Positions 42,482 to 52,242 are shown, numbered from the stretch's first letter. The stretch: DNA of 64,000 nt from an uncultured Nitrospiraceae bacterium (GCA_903822005.1 CAIJNL010000008.1:34784-98783), one strand, 5' to 3'. The notes: generated from the letters alone by a model not told the origin. Program-made: numbers and translations.

Positions 42482-43231
42482 ATGAGAAAAATATCGAGGT
42501 TTTTCATATTTATACCTGTCTTGTTTGTGTTTCTGTATGTTTCCGGCTGCGGTAAAGATATAAAACCCGAGACGTCTTACGACCCAGAAAAATATCTGGC
42601 CAAATCCGATGAACTGGTCAATGCAAAAGAGTACAAAGAGGCCAGAAAAGTATTATTAGAGGTAAAGAACAGGGACACGCAGAAGAAATATGGCGCCCTG
42701 GCGCATCTTAAGATTGCTGATTCTTATGTCAGGGAAGGCGAACCCGACCTCGCAATAACCGAATATCGCAAATTTGTTGAACTGTATCCGGACAACCAGT
42801 ATGCTCCATACGCCCAGTACCAGATAGGCATGATATATTTCGGGCAGATTGAGTCTGCCGAAAGAGGCACGGGTGCAGCCAGGACGGCCCTTGAAGAATT
42901 CAACCGGCTCAAAAAACTGTATCCCAGGAACCCCTACAGGGATATAGTTGAACTCCGGATCGAAAAGTGCCGGAATATTCTTGCCGAGGGCGACTATTTA
43001 ATAGCCGAGTTTTATTTCAGCAAAGAAGCGTATAAAGCTACGGTGGAAAGACTAGAGAGTCTTATCGCCAGATATCCTGACTACAAGAGGGAAGAGGTAG
43101 TACTGCTCCTCCTCGGCAAGGCGCTCAGGGAGCTTAAAGATAAAAACAAGGCAAATGAGGTTTTTGACAGGCTGATTAAGAAGTATCCATCCAGCAAGGC
43201 CGCCAAAGAAGCAAAAAAGCTTTTATCCTGA
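42482..43231 (+). CDS. bamD: Outer-membrane assembly lipoprotein BamD
   Basis: 249 residues. Type II signal peptide with VSGC (C23 lipidated). The rest is a set of about five tetratricopeptide-like helices, with ITEYRKFVELYPDNQYAPYAQYQ-type repeats (the first 20 residues typical of YfiO/BamD) and FDRLIKKYPSSKAA. BamD is an essential partner of BamA in inserting outer-membrane beta-barrels. Its location before lipid A genes fits envelope biogenesis. Confidence 0.88.
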   Translation: MRKISRFFIFIPVLFVFLYVSGCGKDIKPETSYDPEKYLAKSDELVNAKEYKEARKVLLEVKNRDTQKKYGALAHLKIADSYVREGEPDLAITEYRKFVELYPDNQYAPYAQYQIGMIYFGQIESAERGTGAARTALEEFNRLKKLYPRNPYRDIVELRIEKCRNILAEGDYLIAEFYFSKEAYKATVERLESLIARYPDYKREEVVLLLLGKALRELKDKNKANEVFDRLIKKYPSSKAAKEAKKLLS

Positions 43232-43380
43232 GGTATCCCTGGCCACCATATTTAAAAGGCCGTGGCCTGTCAAATCACTCCTGAAATCTGGTGCAAGCAT
43301 TACGGTTATCGTCAGGCTTGGCTGAACGCCACCGATATGCGCGAAAATAAACAAGGGCTGAGATGCCTGATAAGGAATAG

Positions 43381-44322
43381 GTGGACAGGATGATTAAAGC
43401 GGGTGTTATCGGAGTCGGACATCTGGGGCAGCATCACGCGAGGATATTGTCGGGCATTGAGGGTGTTAAGCTTACTGCCGTTGTCGATTCTGACCGGAAA
43501 CGGGCGGAAGAGATTGCGGCAAAATTCGGCGGCGCTGCATTTACGGATTGCAGGGAGGCACTTGGCGCAGCCGATGTATTCAACATCGCTGCCCCAACTA
43601 CAATGCACCATGGTATCGCGCTTGAATGCATCAGGGCGGGCAAGCATATTCTGATCGAGAAGCCGATAGCTGCCACTATCAAAGAAGCGGATGACATAAT
43701 CGAGGAATCCGGGAAAAAGAATGTGATCGTCCAGATCGGACACATAGAGAGATATAACCCGGCGGTGCTTACAGTATTTCCTCTTGTCAAAAACCCTGTA
43801 TTTTTCGAGGCCGAGAGGCTTTCCCCTTTCCTGGGAAGAGGCACGGACGTTGATATCAATGTTGATCTCATGATACATGACATCGAGATCGTTCTCGCAC
43901 TCCTGTCAAGAGACGGAGAAATGCCCGTGCTGAAGGACCTCAAGGTCGCGGCTGAAAGAGTGCTCAGCAAAAAAATAGACATTGCCAGGGTCTGGTTCGA
44001 GTTTACCAATGGGGTCCAGGCATTGATGACATCGAGCAGGCTTGCTCCTGACAAATCGCGCACCCTGAAGATATTCCAGGGCGACACTTACTTCATTGTG
44101 GATTACCAGAATGCCGAGATCAGGCGCTGTTACAAGAAGGACGGCAATATGGAGGTCGAGCATATTCCGGTCGAGAAGCATGAGCCGCTGAAGGAAGAGA
44201 TCAAGGATTTTATTGACTGCATCGTTAATAAGCGCAGGCCTCTTGTCTCGGCACAGGACGGACGGAACGCCCTGAAGATAGCCCTGGAGATAAGTCAGCG
44301 CATACCAAAAGATAATAAATAA
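43381..44322 (+). CDS. gnnA: Gfo/Idh/MocA-family oxidoreductase, probable GnnA (UDP-GlcNAc 3-dehydrogenase)
   Basis: 313 residues (GTG at 43381; the ATG at 43390 is an alternative). N-terminal Rossmann motif GVIGVGHLGQHHARIL and the family signature region HILIEKPIA with the catalytic EKP. It lies directly upstream of a DegT/DnrJ aminotransferase and lpxB. In Acidithiobacillus, GnnA and GnnB sit in the same place and turn UDP-GlcNAc into UDP-GlcNAc3N, giving lipid A with an amide-linked 3-acyl chain. The name is inferred from family plus neighbourhood. Confidence 0.72.
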   Translation: MDRMIKAGVIGVGHLGQHHARILSGIEGVKLTAVVDSDRKRAEEIAAKFGGAAFTDCREALGAADVFNIAAPTTMHHGIALECIRAGKHILIEKPIAATIKEADDIIEESGKKNVIVQIGHIERYNPAVLTVFPLVKNPVFFEAERLSPFLGRGTDVDINVDLMIHDIEIVLALLSRDGEMPVLKDLKVAAERVLSKKIDIARVWFEFTNGVQALMTSSRLAPDKSRTLKIFQGDTYFIVDYQNAEIRRCYKKDGNMEVEHIPVEKHEPLKEEIKDFIDCIVNKRRPLVSAQDGRNALKIALEISQRIPKDNK

Positions 44323-44330
44323 AAGTAAGA

Positions 44331-44350
44331 CCGGCAGCTGCAGCTGCCGG
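44331..44350. repeat. 20-bp perfect palindrome between gnnA and gnnB
   Basis: CCGGCAGCTGCAGCTGCCGG reads the same on both strands. It lies 9 nt after the gnnA stop and 20 nt before the gnnB start. There is no T-run, so it may be an mRNA-stability hairpin or a dimer-binding site. Confidence 0.75.
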
Positions 44351-44369
44351 GCGAAGAAGGAGACTTTTT

Positions 44370-45467
44370 ATGAAGCCCATGCTTGACCTGAAAAAGCAGT
44401 ACCTGGAGATCAAGGATGAAATCCTTGAGATGACAACAGGGATCCTCGACAGCGCCCATTATATACTTGGCAAGAAGGGCGCGGAACTGGAAGAGAATTT
44501 CAAGGCTTACCACGGAATGAAAGAAGCCATTGGTGTCGCGTCCGGTACCGACGCCCTTCATCTTTCCGTACGGGCCCTGGGCATCGGACCCGGAGATGAA
44601 GTCATAACCACACCTTTCACTTTCTTTGCCACCGTTGAAGCGATCATGTATGTCGGGGCGCGCCCTGTACTGTGTGACATCGAACCGGACACGTACAATA
44701 TTGATCCTGCGGCAATAGAAAAACTGATCACAAAAAAGACAAAGGCGATATTGCCGGTCCATATCTTCGGTAATCCTGCCGATATGGAAAAGATAATGGC
44801 CCTGGCAGCAGCTAACAGGCTCAAGGTTGTCGAAGACTGCGCACAGTCCATTGGGGCGACCCTGAACGGGAAAATGACCGGAAGTTTCGGTGACGCGGGC
44901 TGTTTCAGCTTTTACCCGAGCAAAAATCTGGGGGCCTATGGCGATGGAGGGATGATCATCCTGAAAGACAGCGATATTGCCGATGAGGTCCGGAAATTGA
45001 GGAACCACGGCTCGAAAGGCGCCTATCGCCACGACTGCCTCGGCTTCAACAGCAGGCTCGATGAAATACAGGCGGGCATCCTGCTAGTTAAATGGAAAAG
45101 GCTGAATGAGTATAACAGAAAGAGGCGCGAGAATGCGGCGCTCTATACAAAGCTGCTGTCGGACGTAGTGAAATGCCCGACCGAAAAGCCGGGCGCCTGC
45201 CATGTCTACCACCAGTACACCATACAGAGCCCGAGGCGCGATGCCATACAGGCGTTTCTGAAAGAACAGGGCATATCCTCAGTCGTTTATTATCCCATCC
45301 CTTTGCATGTGCAGGATGCACTGAAAGACCTGGGCTATAAAGAGGGCGATTTCCCTGTGACCGAAAAAGTGTCGCGCGAGGTCATTTCTCTGCCGATGTA
45401 TCCCGAGCTCGAAAAGGACGATATCAGGGCCACAGCCGAGGCTGTGCGAAAATGCCTGAACGGGTGA
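44370..45467 (+). CDS. gnnB: DegT/DnrJ-family aminotransferase, probable GnnB
   Basis: 365 residues, PLP-dependent fold type I. SGTDALHLSVRALGIGPGDEV, VEDCAQSIGA and the lysine region FSFYPSKNLGAYGDGG (Schiff-base Lys in PSKN) are present. With the preceding oxidoreductase it would transaminate the 3-keto sugar to UDP-GlcNAc3N for lipid A. Other sugar aminotransferase roles cannot be excluded from sequence alone, but the overlap with lpxB (16 nt) argues strongly for lipid A. Confidence 0.78.
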   Translation: MKPMLDLKKQYLEIKDEILEMTTGILDSAHYILGKKGAELEENFKAYHGMKEAIGVASGTDALHLSVRALGIGPGDEVITTPFTFFATVEAIMYVGARPVLCDIEPDTYNIDPAAIEKLITKKTKAILPVHIFGNPADMEKIMALAAANRLKVVEDCAQSIGATLNGKMTGSFGDAGCFSFYPSKNLGAYGDGGMIILKDSDIADEVRKLRNHGSKGAYRHDCLGFNSRLDEIQAGILLVKWKRLNEYNRKRRENAALYTKLLSDVVKCPTEKPGACHVYHQYTIQSPRRDAIQAFLKEQGISSVVYYPIPLHVQDALKDLGYKEGDFPVTEKVSREVISLPMYPELEKDDIRATAEAVRKCLNG

Positions 45468-46633
45468 TGATTATTGCGGGTGAAAGCTCCGGCGAACTTT
45501 ACGGGGCTTTGCTTGCAGAAGCGCTGAAGGCTGCATATCCGGGCATACGGCTGACGGGTGTAGGAGGTGCCAGGATGAGAGAGGCCGGGGTTGACCTGAT
45601 TTCCGGCATATCGAGCGCCCTTGGAGCGACAGAGGCCCTGAAGGCCTATTCTGACCTCAAAAAGACATTCACCAAAGTTGTGGACACTCTGGAGTGCTTT
45701 TGTCCGCAGGTGATTGTACTCATAGACTTTCCGGATTTCAACCTGAAATTGGCCGACAAGGCCAGGGCCCGCGGCATTCCGGTCTTTTATTATGTCAGCC
45801 CCCAGATATGGGCATGGAGAAAAGGCCGCATAAAGACCATTAAAAAGCTTGTGAACATGATGGCCTTTATACTCCCGTTTGAAGAAAAGATTTACAAAGA
45901 GGCGGGCGTGCCATGCCGGTTTGTCGGCCATCCGATTATGGACGAAATAGATCAGGTACTATCTCATTACGGCGCAGGGTTTGATGATATAGGCTCAGCT
46001 GCGCTGAAGGCAAAAGTCAGGTCTGAACTGGGTATTAAAAATGCCGGCCTGGTGATGACAGTAATGCCGGGCAGCCGTCCTCATGAGGTTGAGAACCTTT
46101 TGCCGGTCATAACAGAGGTCATCGAATCCATGAAAGTCCGGTACCCTGCCTGCAGATATATACTGCCGGTTGCCGTTAACCTTGATGAAGCGGTATTTAA
46201 CAAACAGCTGCTTCCTGAGGGGTGCATCAAAGTCAGGGGAGAGTCCATAAAGGCGCTCCTGGCTTCAGATCTGGCGTTAATAGCATCAGGAACATCAGCC
46301 CTGCAGGCGGGCCTGCTAAGGGTCCCCATGGTAGTTATTTACAAGGTCTCTGCGCTCACGGCCTTTATTGCCAGACTAATTATTGATGTGGATTACATAT
46401 CCCTCGTAAACATACTTCTGGCGGGATCGACTGCTGAAGATTCGGGACTGCGCGCAGTGGAACTGCTGCAGGATGATGTGAATACTGCAAACATCATGGC
46501 CGAGCTGACAAGGATAATCGATGACGCCGGATACAGGCAGGAGTTTCTTTCGCAGCTTGATCATGTGAGGGGGTTATTCAGGGGCAGGAACGCATCTCGT
46601 ACAGTTGCCGGGATGATAGGTGAGATGCACTGA
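45452..46633 (+). CDS. lpxB: Lipid-A-disaccharide synthase
   Basis: 393 residues. GESSGELYGALLAEALK, FPDFNLKLA, YYVSPQIWAWRKGR and MPGSRPHEVENLLP are the LpxB signatures. It joins UDP-diacyl-glucosamine and lipid X at the inner membrane. Start within the gnnB 3' end, so the two are coupled. Confidence 0.95.
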   Translation: MPERVMIIAGESSGELYGALLAEALKAAYPGIRLTGVGGARMREAGVDLISGISSALGATEALKAYSDLKKTFTKVVDTLECFCPQVIVLIDFPDFNLKLADKARARGIPVFYYVSPQIWAWRKGRIKTIKKLVNMMAFILPFEEKIYKEAGVPCRFVGHPIMDEIDQVLSHYGAGFDDIGSAALKAKVRSELGIKNAGLVMTVMPGSRPHEVENLLPVITEVIESMKVRYPACRYILPVAVNLDEAVFNKQLLPEGCIKVRGESIKALLASDLALIASGTSALQAGLLRVPMVVIYKVSALTAFIARLIIDVDYISLVNILLAGSTAEDSGLRAVELLQDDVNTANIMAELTRIIDDAGYRQEFLSQLDHVRGLFRGRNASRTVAGMIGEMH

Positions 46634-46647
46634 TCCGTCGCACTAAA

Positions 46648-47973
46648 ATGTTTACGATATATTCCATACTTTATGCAATCGCTTTCTTTTTCATGGCACC
46701 TTATGAATATTTCAAAAGGCCGGCGTCATTGCGCCGCAGGTGGCTCAGCGAACGCTTCGGTCGCATTGATGTCACGGCTGCCAAATCAGGGTCACAGGCA
46801 AGGAACAAAATCTGGATACATGCTGTATCTGTAGGAGAGGTTGCGGCCTCAGTAACCCTCGTCCGGAAGCTGAAGGAAATATACCCCCTGACCGACATTG
46901 TAATTTCGACAGTTACCGATACCGGGCAGCGTGTTGCAGCTGAAAGGATGGGACAACTGGCACGCATTGTTTATGTTCCCTTTGATCTGCCATGGTGTGT
47001 GAAGGCGGCTGCCGAGGCCGTCCAGCCGGATATGTTTATTATCATGGAGACTGAACTCTGGCCGAACATTATCAGGCTTTTACATGAGCGCGGGGTCCCG
47101 ATACTTCTGATGAACGGGCGCATATCCGGAAAATCATTCAAAGGCTATCTTAAAGTGAGATTTTTTATACGCAGGGTACTGGGATATATAGCCTTCTTCT
47201 GCATGCAGGAAGAGCCATATGCCGAGAGGATAAGGCTCCTTGGCGCCTCAGCCGAAAGAGTAGCGGTGACGGGCAATTTCAAGTTCGATATGCAACCCGT
47301 GGCAGAAATGCCGGCATGGACAAGCTTGCTCAGTGGGCTGACCATCATTGCTGGAAGCACCCACATGCCCGAGGAAGATATAGTCCTTGATGCTTATGTG
47401 CAGCTGCGCAGACAGATGCCGGAACTCAATCTCATACTGGCCCCCAGACATCCTGCCCGTTTTGACGAGGTGGAAGAACTGGTACGCAAGAGAAACGTTC
47501 CCTATATAAAGAGGTCGCAGATAAGAGAAAGTATAAACGAAGTCGAGGCAGGAGGAGCTGCAGCGGCACATCCGCACATTCGGAATGCAGCGCGTGCTGA
47601 AGGTTCCGGAAAGGTCATAATCCTTGATGTGATAGGCGAATTGGCCTCAGTTTATGGCGCTGCCGATATCGCGATAATGGGCGGCAGTTTTATCGAGCAC
47701 GGAGGGCAGAACCCCCTTGAGCCGGCCTTCTGGGGCAAGGCCATCGTCTGCGGACCGCATATGGAGAATTTCCCTTTTATCGGGGGGTTCTATTCCCAGG
47801 GCGCCGCAAAAACCACAGATGCATCCGAACTCCTGCAGACACTCGATAAACTGCTGCGTTCGCCCGAAAAATGTTCTGAGATGGGCCGCGCAGCACGGGC
47901 TCTTTATGACAGCAGCACCGGCGCTACAGAAAGGGCCATGGTGATAATAGACAGGTTCATCAGGACAAAATAA
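46648..47973 (+). CDS. waaA: 3-deoxy-D-manno-octulosonic acid (Kdo) transferase
   Basis: 441 residues, GT30 family. N-terminal membrane anchor, HAVSVGEVAASVTLVRKL (catalytic Glu), STVTDTGQRVA, ETELWPNIIR, and AGSTHMPEEDIVL. GGSFIEHGGQNPLEPAFWGK is the CMP-Kdo-binding segment. Transfers Kdo to lipid IVA. A 20-residue loop with RNAARAEGSG near 325 is less conserved. Confidence 0.95.
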   Translation: MFTIYSILYAIAFFFMAPYEYFKRPASLRRRWLSERFGRIDVTAAKSGSQARNKIWIHAVSVGEVAASVTLVRKLKEIYPLTDIVISTVTDTGQRVAAERMGQLARIVYVPFDLPWCVKAAAEAVQPDMFIIMETELWPNIIRLLHERGVPILLMNGRISGKSFKGYLKVRFFIRRVLGYIAFFCMQEEPYAERIRLLGASAERVAVTGNFKFDMQPVAEMPAWTSLLSGLTIIAGSTHMPEEDIVLDAYVQLRRQMPELNLILAPRHPARFDEVEELVRKRNVPYIKRSQIRESINEVEAGGAAAAHPHIRNAARAEGSGKVIILDVIGELASVYGAADIAIMGGSFIEHGGQNPLEPAFWGKAIVCGPHMENFPFIGGFYSQGAAKTTDASELLQTLDKLLRSPEKCSEMGRAARALYDSSTGATERAMVIIDRFIRTK

Positions 47974-48087
47974 TCCGCGCGATTAGAACATACTGCAAAG
48001 GCCAAATTGCAAGAGGATGGAGATTAAGGTTAAAATTTACACTACTAATATGCCTGTGCGGAATAATAGAGCAATCCGGAAACCAAA

Positions 48088-49830
48088 ATGGAAAATGACA
48101 GAACCTCAACAGCCAGAAATTTTATAAAGGCACTCCTGAAATCAAAAAAGCTCCTTCGTATCTACCCGTCAAATAACATGATTTATCGCAATGCCCTTGC
48201 TGAAGTTTATTCATCCGCAAACGACTATTTAAAAGCTTATGGGGACATTGTATTTAATATCACACCAAACCAGATGACGGTTGATTCCGAGCAGGTATAT
48301 CAGAGCGACGATCGGGCAGACAATCTGGCCCTTTTTTTCTTCAGAGAGGGCATTACCGAGATGATTTTCAGGGAGGGGTTGAAGAAGGAGGAGCTGGAAG
48401 AATTTCTAAGTATACTGGGCACTGATTTCAACCGGAGTGATACCAGTGAGGATTTCCTGATGGCCGCGTGGGAACGAAACTTTGAGCACATTAGGGTCAT
48501 TGCCGATAATATTTTTCTGCCGGAAACTGAGGATACGGCACCGGAGGATACCGAAGTCTATCTTAATATCGGGCGGGGCCAACCGGGCGGGGATTATCAT
48601 ACGGGCATTTCTGCGGATGGAGGGCAGGAAGAAAAGCTCCAGACAGCGAATGAAGATGAGAAGCTTAACCGCGCATATACCGACGGGCTGATGAAGGAAG
48701 AGGTCACCCCATTGTCATCCGGAGACCTCTCTGCGGAGGAGCGGGCATTTATTATGGCCGAGACCCAGAAGGGACCGGAAGAACAGCTTAACAGGCTCTC
48801 CAATATTCTGGTCCAGATACTGTTAAATGAGAAGAATCCTGCAGAGGCAGAAAAGATAACCGGGGCCATCGAAGGCGTCATCAATTATTCGGTAAAAGAC
48901 GGCAACATAGGCACACTTCTCCTTATATTAAAAGCACTTAAGGGGCTTGACCGGGCGTCCGTTACGGCAGGAGTCCCAGCCGGACAGATTCGGCAGCTTC
49001 ACACATTCTGCATCTCCCCTCAAATTCTTAACCAGATCGGCAGCATGCTTGATAAAACCAGAGGACTTAATGAGGAAATGCTGCTCGAATATGCATGGTA
49101 TTTCGGGGGAGAAGCCGTCAAGCCGCTCATTACGCTGCTGGAGAGTCTCCAGACCATGCATGGCCGCCGGATGGTTAACAATGTGCTTATTCATATAGGC
49201 AAGGAAAATATTGATGCTATTATTTTGAGACTTTCAGACCCTGTCTGGTATGTCGTGAGAAACATTGTGTATGTGCTCAGGTCTATTGGGGACAAAAAGG
49301 CGCAGGACAGTATTCTGAAGGTCTCACAACATGAGCATCCGAGGGTCAGGCTGGAGGTCCTCAGGGCAATCCAGGACTTTAAAAATATCAAATCCCTGCA
49401 GGTCATCAAGGACTTTCTTGATGACCCGGATTCCCTTGTCAGGATGAGTGCAGTTTCCGTACTCGGCAATCTTGCCAGGGATAATACTGTAGTTGCCATG
49501 TTCGCCCGGGATTCCATCATGGGGAAAATAGCAGAGAAGGGTTTTGATGAAAGGGAATTCAGGGAGAAAAAAGCCTTTTACGAAGCGCTGGTCGCTGTCA
49601 GGGACGACAGTATCGAGGAGTTTATGATAAATACCCTGAAAAAGAAGGGCCTGTTCAGCAATAGAAAGCAGATCGAAGCGAGGGCGTGTGCCGCTCATTA
49701 TCTTGGCCTGGCCGGCAGCAGGAATTCGCTTCCGGCTCTGGAGCAAATGATCGAATCGTCGGACCCCCTTTTGGCAGAACACGCAGCGGCGGCCGTTCAG
49801 AGGATAAGAAATGAACAGACTGCGGTCTAA
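48088..49830 (+). CDS. HEAT-repeat protein of unknown function
   Basis: 580 residues, no signal peptide or membrane helix. The N-terminal 140 residues form an alpha/beta region (KKLLRIYPSNNMIYRNAL... LFFFREGITEMIF). An acidic variable segment runs from about 145 to 230. From about 350 onward are HEAT-like repeats (MVNNVLIHIGKENIDAI, VLRSIGDKKAQDSILKVSQH, RLEVLRAIQDFKN, VRMSAVSVLGNLARD). It overlaps the HD-GYP gene by 20 nt, so the two proteins probably work together as a protein-protein scaffold and an effector. It lies inside a lipid A operon. Confidence 0.65.
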   Translation: MENDRTSTARNFIKALLKSKKLLRIYPSNNMIYRNALAEVYSSANDYLKAYGDIVFNITPNQMTVDSEQVYQSDDRADNLALFFFREGITEMIFREGLKKEELEEFLSILGTDFNRSDTSEDFLMAAWERNFEHIRVIADNIFLPETEDTAPEDTEVYLNIGRGQPGGDYHTGISADGGQEEKLQTANEDEKLNRAYTDGLMKEEVTPLSSGDLSAEERAFIMAETQKGPEEQLNRLSNILVQILLNEKNPAEAEKITGAIEGVINYSVKDGNIGTLLLILKALKGLDRASVTAGVPAGQIRQLHTFCISPQILNQIGSMLDKTRGLNEEMLLEYAWYFGGEAVKPLITLLESLQTMHGRRMVNNVLIHIGKENIDAIILRLSDPVWYVVRNIVYVLRSIGDKKAQDSILKVSQHEHPRVRLEVLRAIQDFKNIKSLQVIKDFLDDPDSLVRMSAVSVLGNLARDNTVVAMFARDSIMGKIAEKGFDEREFREKKAFYEALVAVRDDSIEEFMINTLKKKGLFSNRKQIEARACAAHYLGLAGSRNSLPALEQMIESSDPLLAEHAAAAVQRIRNEQTAV

Positions 49831-51223
49831 GGCAATTGATGAAGCGAGAGACATCGTCAGCAGGCTGGCTATATCCTTTAAAATAGCCCAGACATACAGT
49901 GTAGGCAATGAGACTGTTGAAAGGGCCATCGATGCCTTTGTATTGATGCTCAAGCCGCTATTGCGCGGCGGCGAGAGGCTGGATATCGATCTGCATGGCG
50001 ACTATTTCTATATCAATAATGCCCGGGTGCGATACAGCGTTCAGCACTATATGAATTTTGATTTTCTGATAAACGAATTCAGGAAGAGGGGGCTTGGAAA
50101 CATAGCGTTCAGCGGAGATATTTCGAGAAAACATATACAGGAATTTATAACTGCATTTAACGCGTGCCTCTCAACAGACATACCTTTTATAACCTTGCAG
50201 GGAGATGTGGACATTATCGATTCGATAGAAGTAGGGCCCCTGAAAAATATGCGTTCCGACAGCCTGATGGATGTGCGGCGGACAATCAAGAAGAGTTATT
50301 TCAATGCGGTGTCTAATCTTAAATCGGTGGTTACGAGGGTGCAGAGCGGACAGACCGTTGAGGTGAGAAAGGCCCGGCTTGCGGTAAATTCCCTGATTGA
50401 CTTGATGCTGCAGGAAGAGCAGATGCTTGTCAGCATGACCGCGATAAAGGACTATGATGACTATACTTATTACCACTCGGTAAATGTAAGCATACTCTCA
50501 GTGGCGCTCGGACTGAAACTGGGTCTGAACAAAAAGAGGTTGTCGGAACTCGGAATAGCCGCATTCCTGCATGACATAGGCAAGGTGAATATAGCCGGCG
50601 AGATTCTGAACAAGGCTGCGCCTTTCAGCGATGAAGAATGGGAAATAATAAGGAGCCATCCAATAGAAGGCGTCAAGACAATCGTCGGCTCGATGAAGAT
50701 GGATTCCGTGACTATCAGGAGCGCGATAGTCTCATTTGAACATCATCTGAATTACGACTGTTCGGGCTATCCGCTGGTTGTGGCGGCAGCACAGCTCGAT
50801 CTTTATTCAAATATCATTACAATTGCGGACCGCTTTGACGCGATGACCTCGGCCAGGGTATATGAAAGTACTCCCAAACCTCCGGAGGAGGCCTTGCGCA
50901 TTCTTGTTGACAGGGCCGGCAAGGATGTGGACCCGGCCCTTCTAAAGATATTTATCAGGATGACAGGGTACTATCCCATAGGCGCCATGGTGGTGCTGGA
51001 TACCAGCGAAATGGGGATAGTATGCAAGAGCAATGCAGAACTGCCTGACAGGCCGTCTGTCATTCTTTTATTCGGAAGCCAGAAAACAAGGATTGATAAC
51101 GTGATGGTAGATCTTGCCGAAAAAGGGCAGGGTGGCAATTATTTGCGGACTATAAGGAAGACAGTTGATCCTTATCAATACGGTATTAACATCTCTGAAT
51201 ACCTGCTGGAAGCGAATGCATGA
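49811..51223 (+). CDS. HD-GYP domain protein (c-di-GMP phosphodiesterase family)
   Basis: 470 residues. The HD pair is in HDIGK at about residue 253. SHPIEGVKTI supplies the next histidine, FEHHLNYDCSGYP supplies the double His and the GYP motif. The usual Glu after HH (HHE) is Leu here, so activity may be altered. Residues 1-210 form a variable N-terminal region with an alpha/beta segment. The C-terminus resembles that of other HD-GYP proteins. Coupled to the HEAT gene upstream and to lpxK downstream (4-nt overlap). Confidence 0.82.
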   Translation: MNRLRSKAIDEARDIVSRLAISFKIAQTYSVGNETVERAIDAFVLMLKPLLRGGERLDIDLHGDYFYINNARVRYSVQHYMNFDFLINEFRKRGLGNIAFSGDISRKHIQEFITAFNACLSTDIPFITLQGDVDIIDSIEVGPLKNMRSDSLMDVRRTIKKSYFNAVSNLKSVVTRVQSGQTVEVRKARLAVNSLIDLMLQEEQMLVSMTAIKDYDDYTYYHSVNVSILSVALGLKLGLNKKRLSELGIAAFLHDIGKVNIAGEILNKAAPFSDEEWEIIRSHPIEGVKTIVGSMKMDSVTIRSAIVSFEHHLNYDCSGYPLVVAAAQLDLYSNIITIADRFDAMTSARVYESTPKPPEEALRILVDRAGKDVDPALLKIFIRMTGYYPIGAMVVLDTSEMGIVCKSNAELPDRPSVILLFGSQKTRIDNVMVDLAEKGQGGNYLRTIRKTVDPYQYGINISEYLLEANA

Positions 51224-52221
51224 CACCCATTGAGCTTATTTACCGCCTCGGTTACACTCTGAAAAAACGGGCTGTGCTGAAAGACCGGAAGGCCCTTCCA
51301 TATCCGGTCATCAGTATCGGTAATATAACGGTCGGCGGCACAGGCAAGACACCGGCTGCCATAGCAGTTGCCGAAGAGGCATTGAAGAGAGGCTATTGTC
51401 CGGTAATACTCACCAGGGGATATAAAGGACGGGCCAAAGGGCCATGTCTGGTGAGCAAAGGCAGCGGCAGGCTGCTTTCTGCAGCTGATGCCGGCGACGA
51501 ACCGGCCCTGCTGGCTGAAAGACTGGACGGCGTGCCGGTTGTAAAGTCAGCAGACCGCTATGCAGGCGGAATGTTTGCGCTGGCCCAGCTTCAAATGGAT
51601 GGCAAGCGGCCGCTCTTCATCCTCGACGACGGATTTCAGCACTGGCGGCTTGCAAGGGACGTTGATATTGTCCTTATAGACGGTATAAATCCATTCGGAA
51701 ACAGACGGCTCCTGCCATTGGGTCCCTTGCGTGGTCCGCTGGCAGAATTGAAGGACGCGGATTTTATGGTAATCACAAAGACCCGGAACGAACAGCTGGC
51801 CGCGGAACTTAAAACCATTAATGGAAAGGCTCCGCTCTATTTTTCTGAATACAAAGCCATCGGTCTCCGCGGCATTCACGGAGGGCAGGCAGGTTTGAGC
51901 GGTCTCGAGAATAAAAAAGTTTTTGCCTTTTGCGGTATAGCTAATCCGGAATCTTTCAGGGGCACCCTTCAGCAGGCAGGAAGCATAATCGTGGAATTAA
52001 AATCATATCGTGACCACTACCGCTATTCACGGAAAGATATGGATGAAATCGCAGACAAGGCAAAAAGGCAGGGCGCCGATCTTATAGTGACGACCGAAAA
52101 GGACATGATAAAGATAAAAGAAATTTCAGAGCTTCCTTCAAATATTTATGCGCTTGAGATCGGGTTCCGGGCAGACAAAAATTTTTTTGACGAGCTATTC
52201 AGACGCATAGACGGCAGGTAG
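51220..52221 (+). CDS. lpxK: Tetraacyldisaccharide 4'-kinase
   Basis: 333 residues. P-loop GNITVGGTGKTP and the Asp-containing DDGFQHWRLARDVDIVLID are the LpxK hallmarks; VTTEKDMIKI is conserved near the C-terminus. It phosphorylates the lipid A disaccharide to lipid IVA, linking lpxB and waaA of this cluster. ATGA overlap with the HD-GYP gene. Its stop converges with uvrA. Confidence 0.94.
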   Translation: MTPIELIYRLGYTLKKRAVLKDRKALPYPVISIGNITVGGTGKTPAAIAVAEEALKRGYCPVILTRGYKGRAKGPCLVSKGSGRLLSAADAGDEPALLAERLDGVPVVKSADRYAGGMFALAQLQMDGKRPLFILDDGFQHWRLARDVDIVLIDGINPFGNRRLLPLGPLRGPLAELKDADFMVITKTRNEQLAAELKTINGKAPLYFSEYKAIGLRGIHGGQAGLSGLENKKVFAFCGIANPESFRGTLQQAGSIIVELKSYRDHYRYSRKDMDEIADKAKRQGADLIVTTEKDMIKIKEISELPSNIYALEIGFRADKNFFDELFRRIDGR

Positions 52222-52242
52222 GCAAAGGCCGGGATCTATTTC

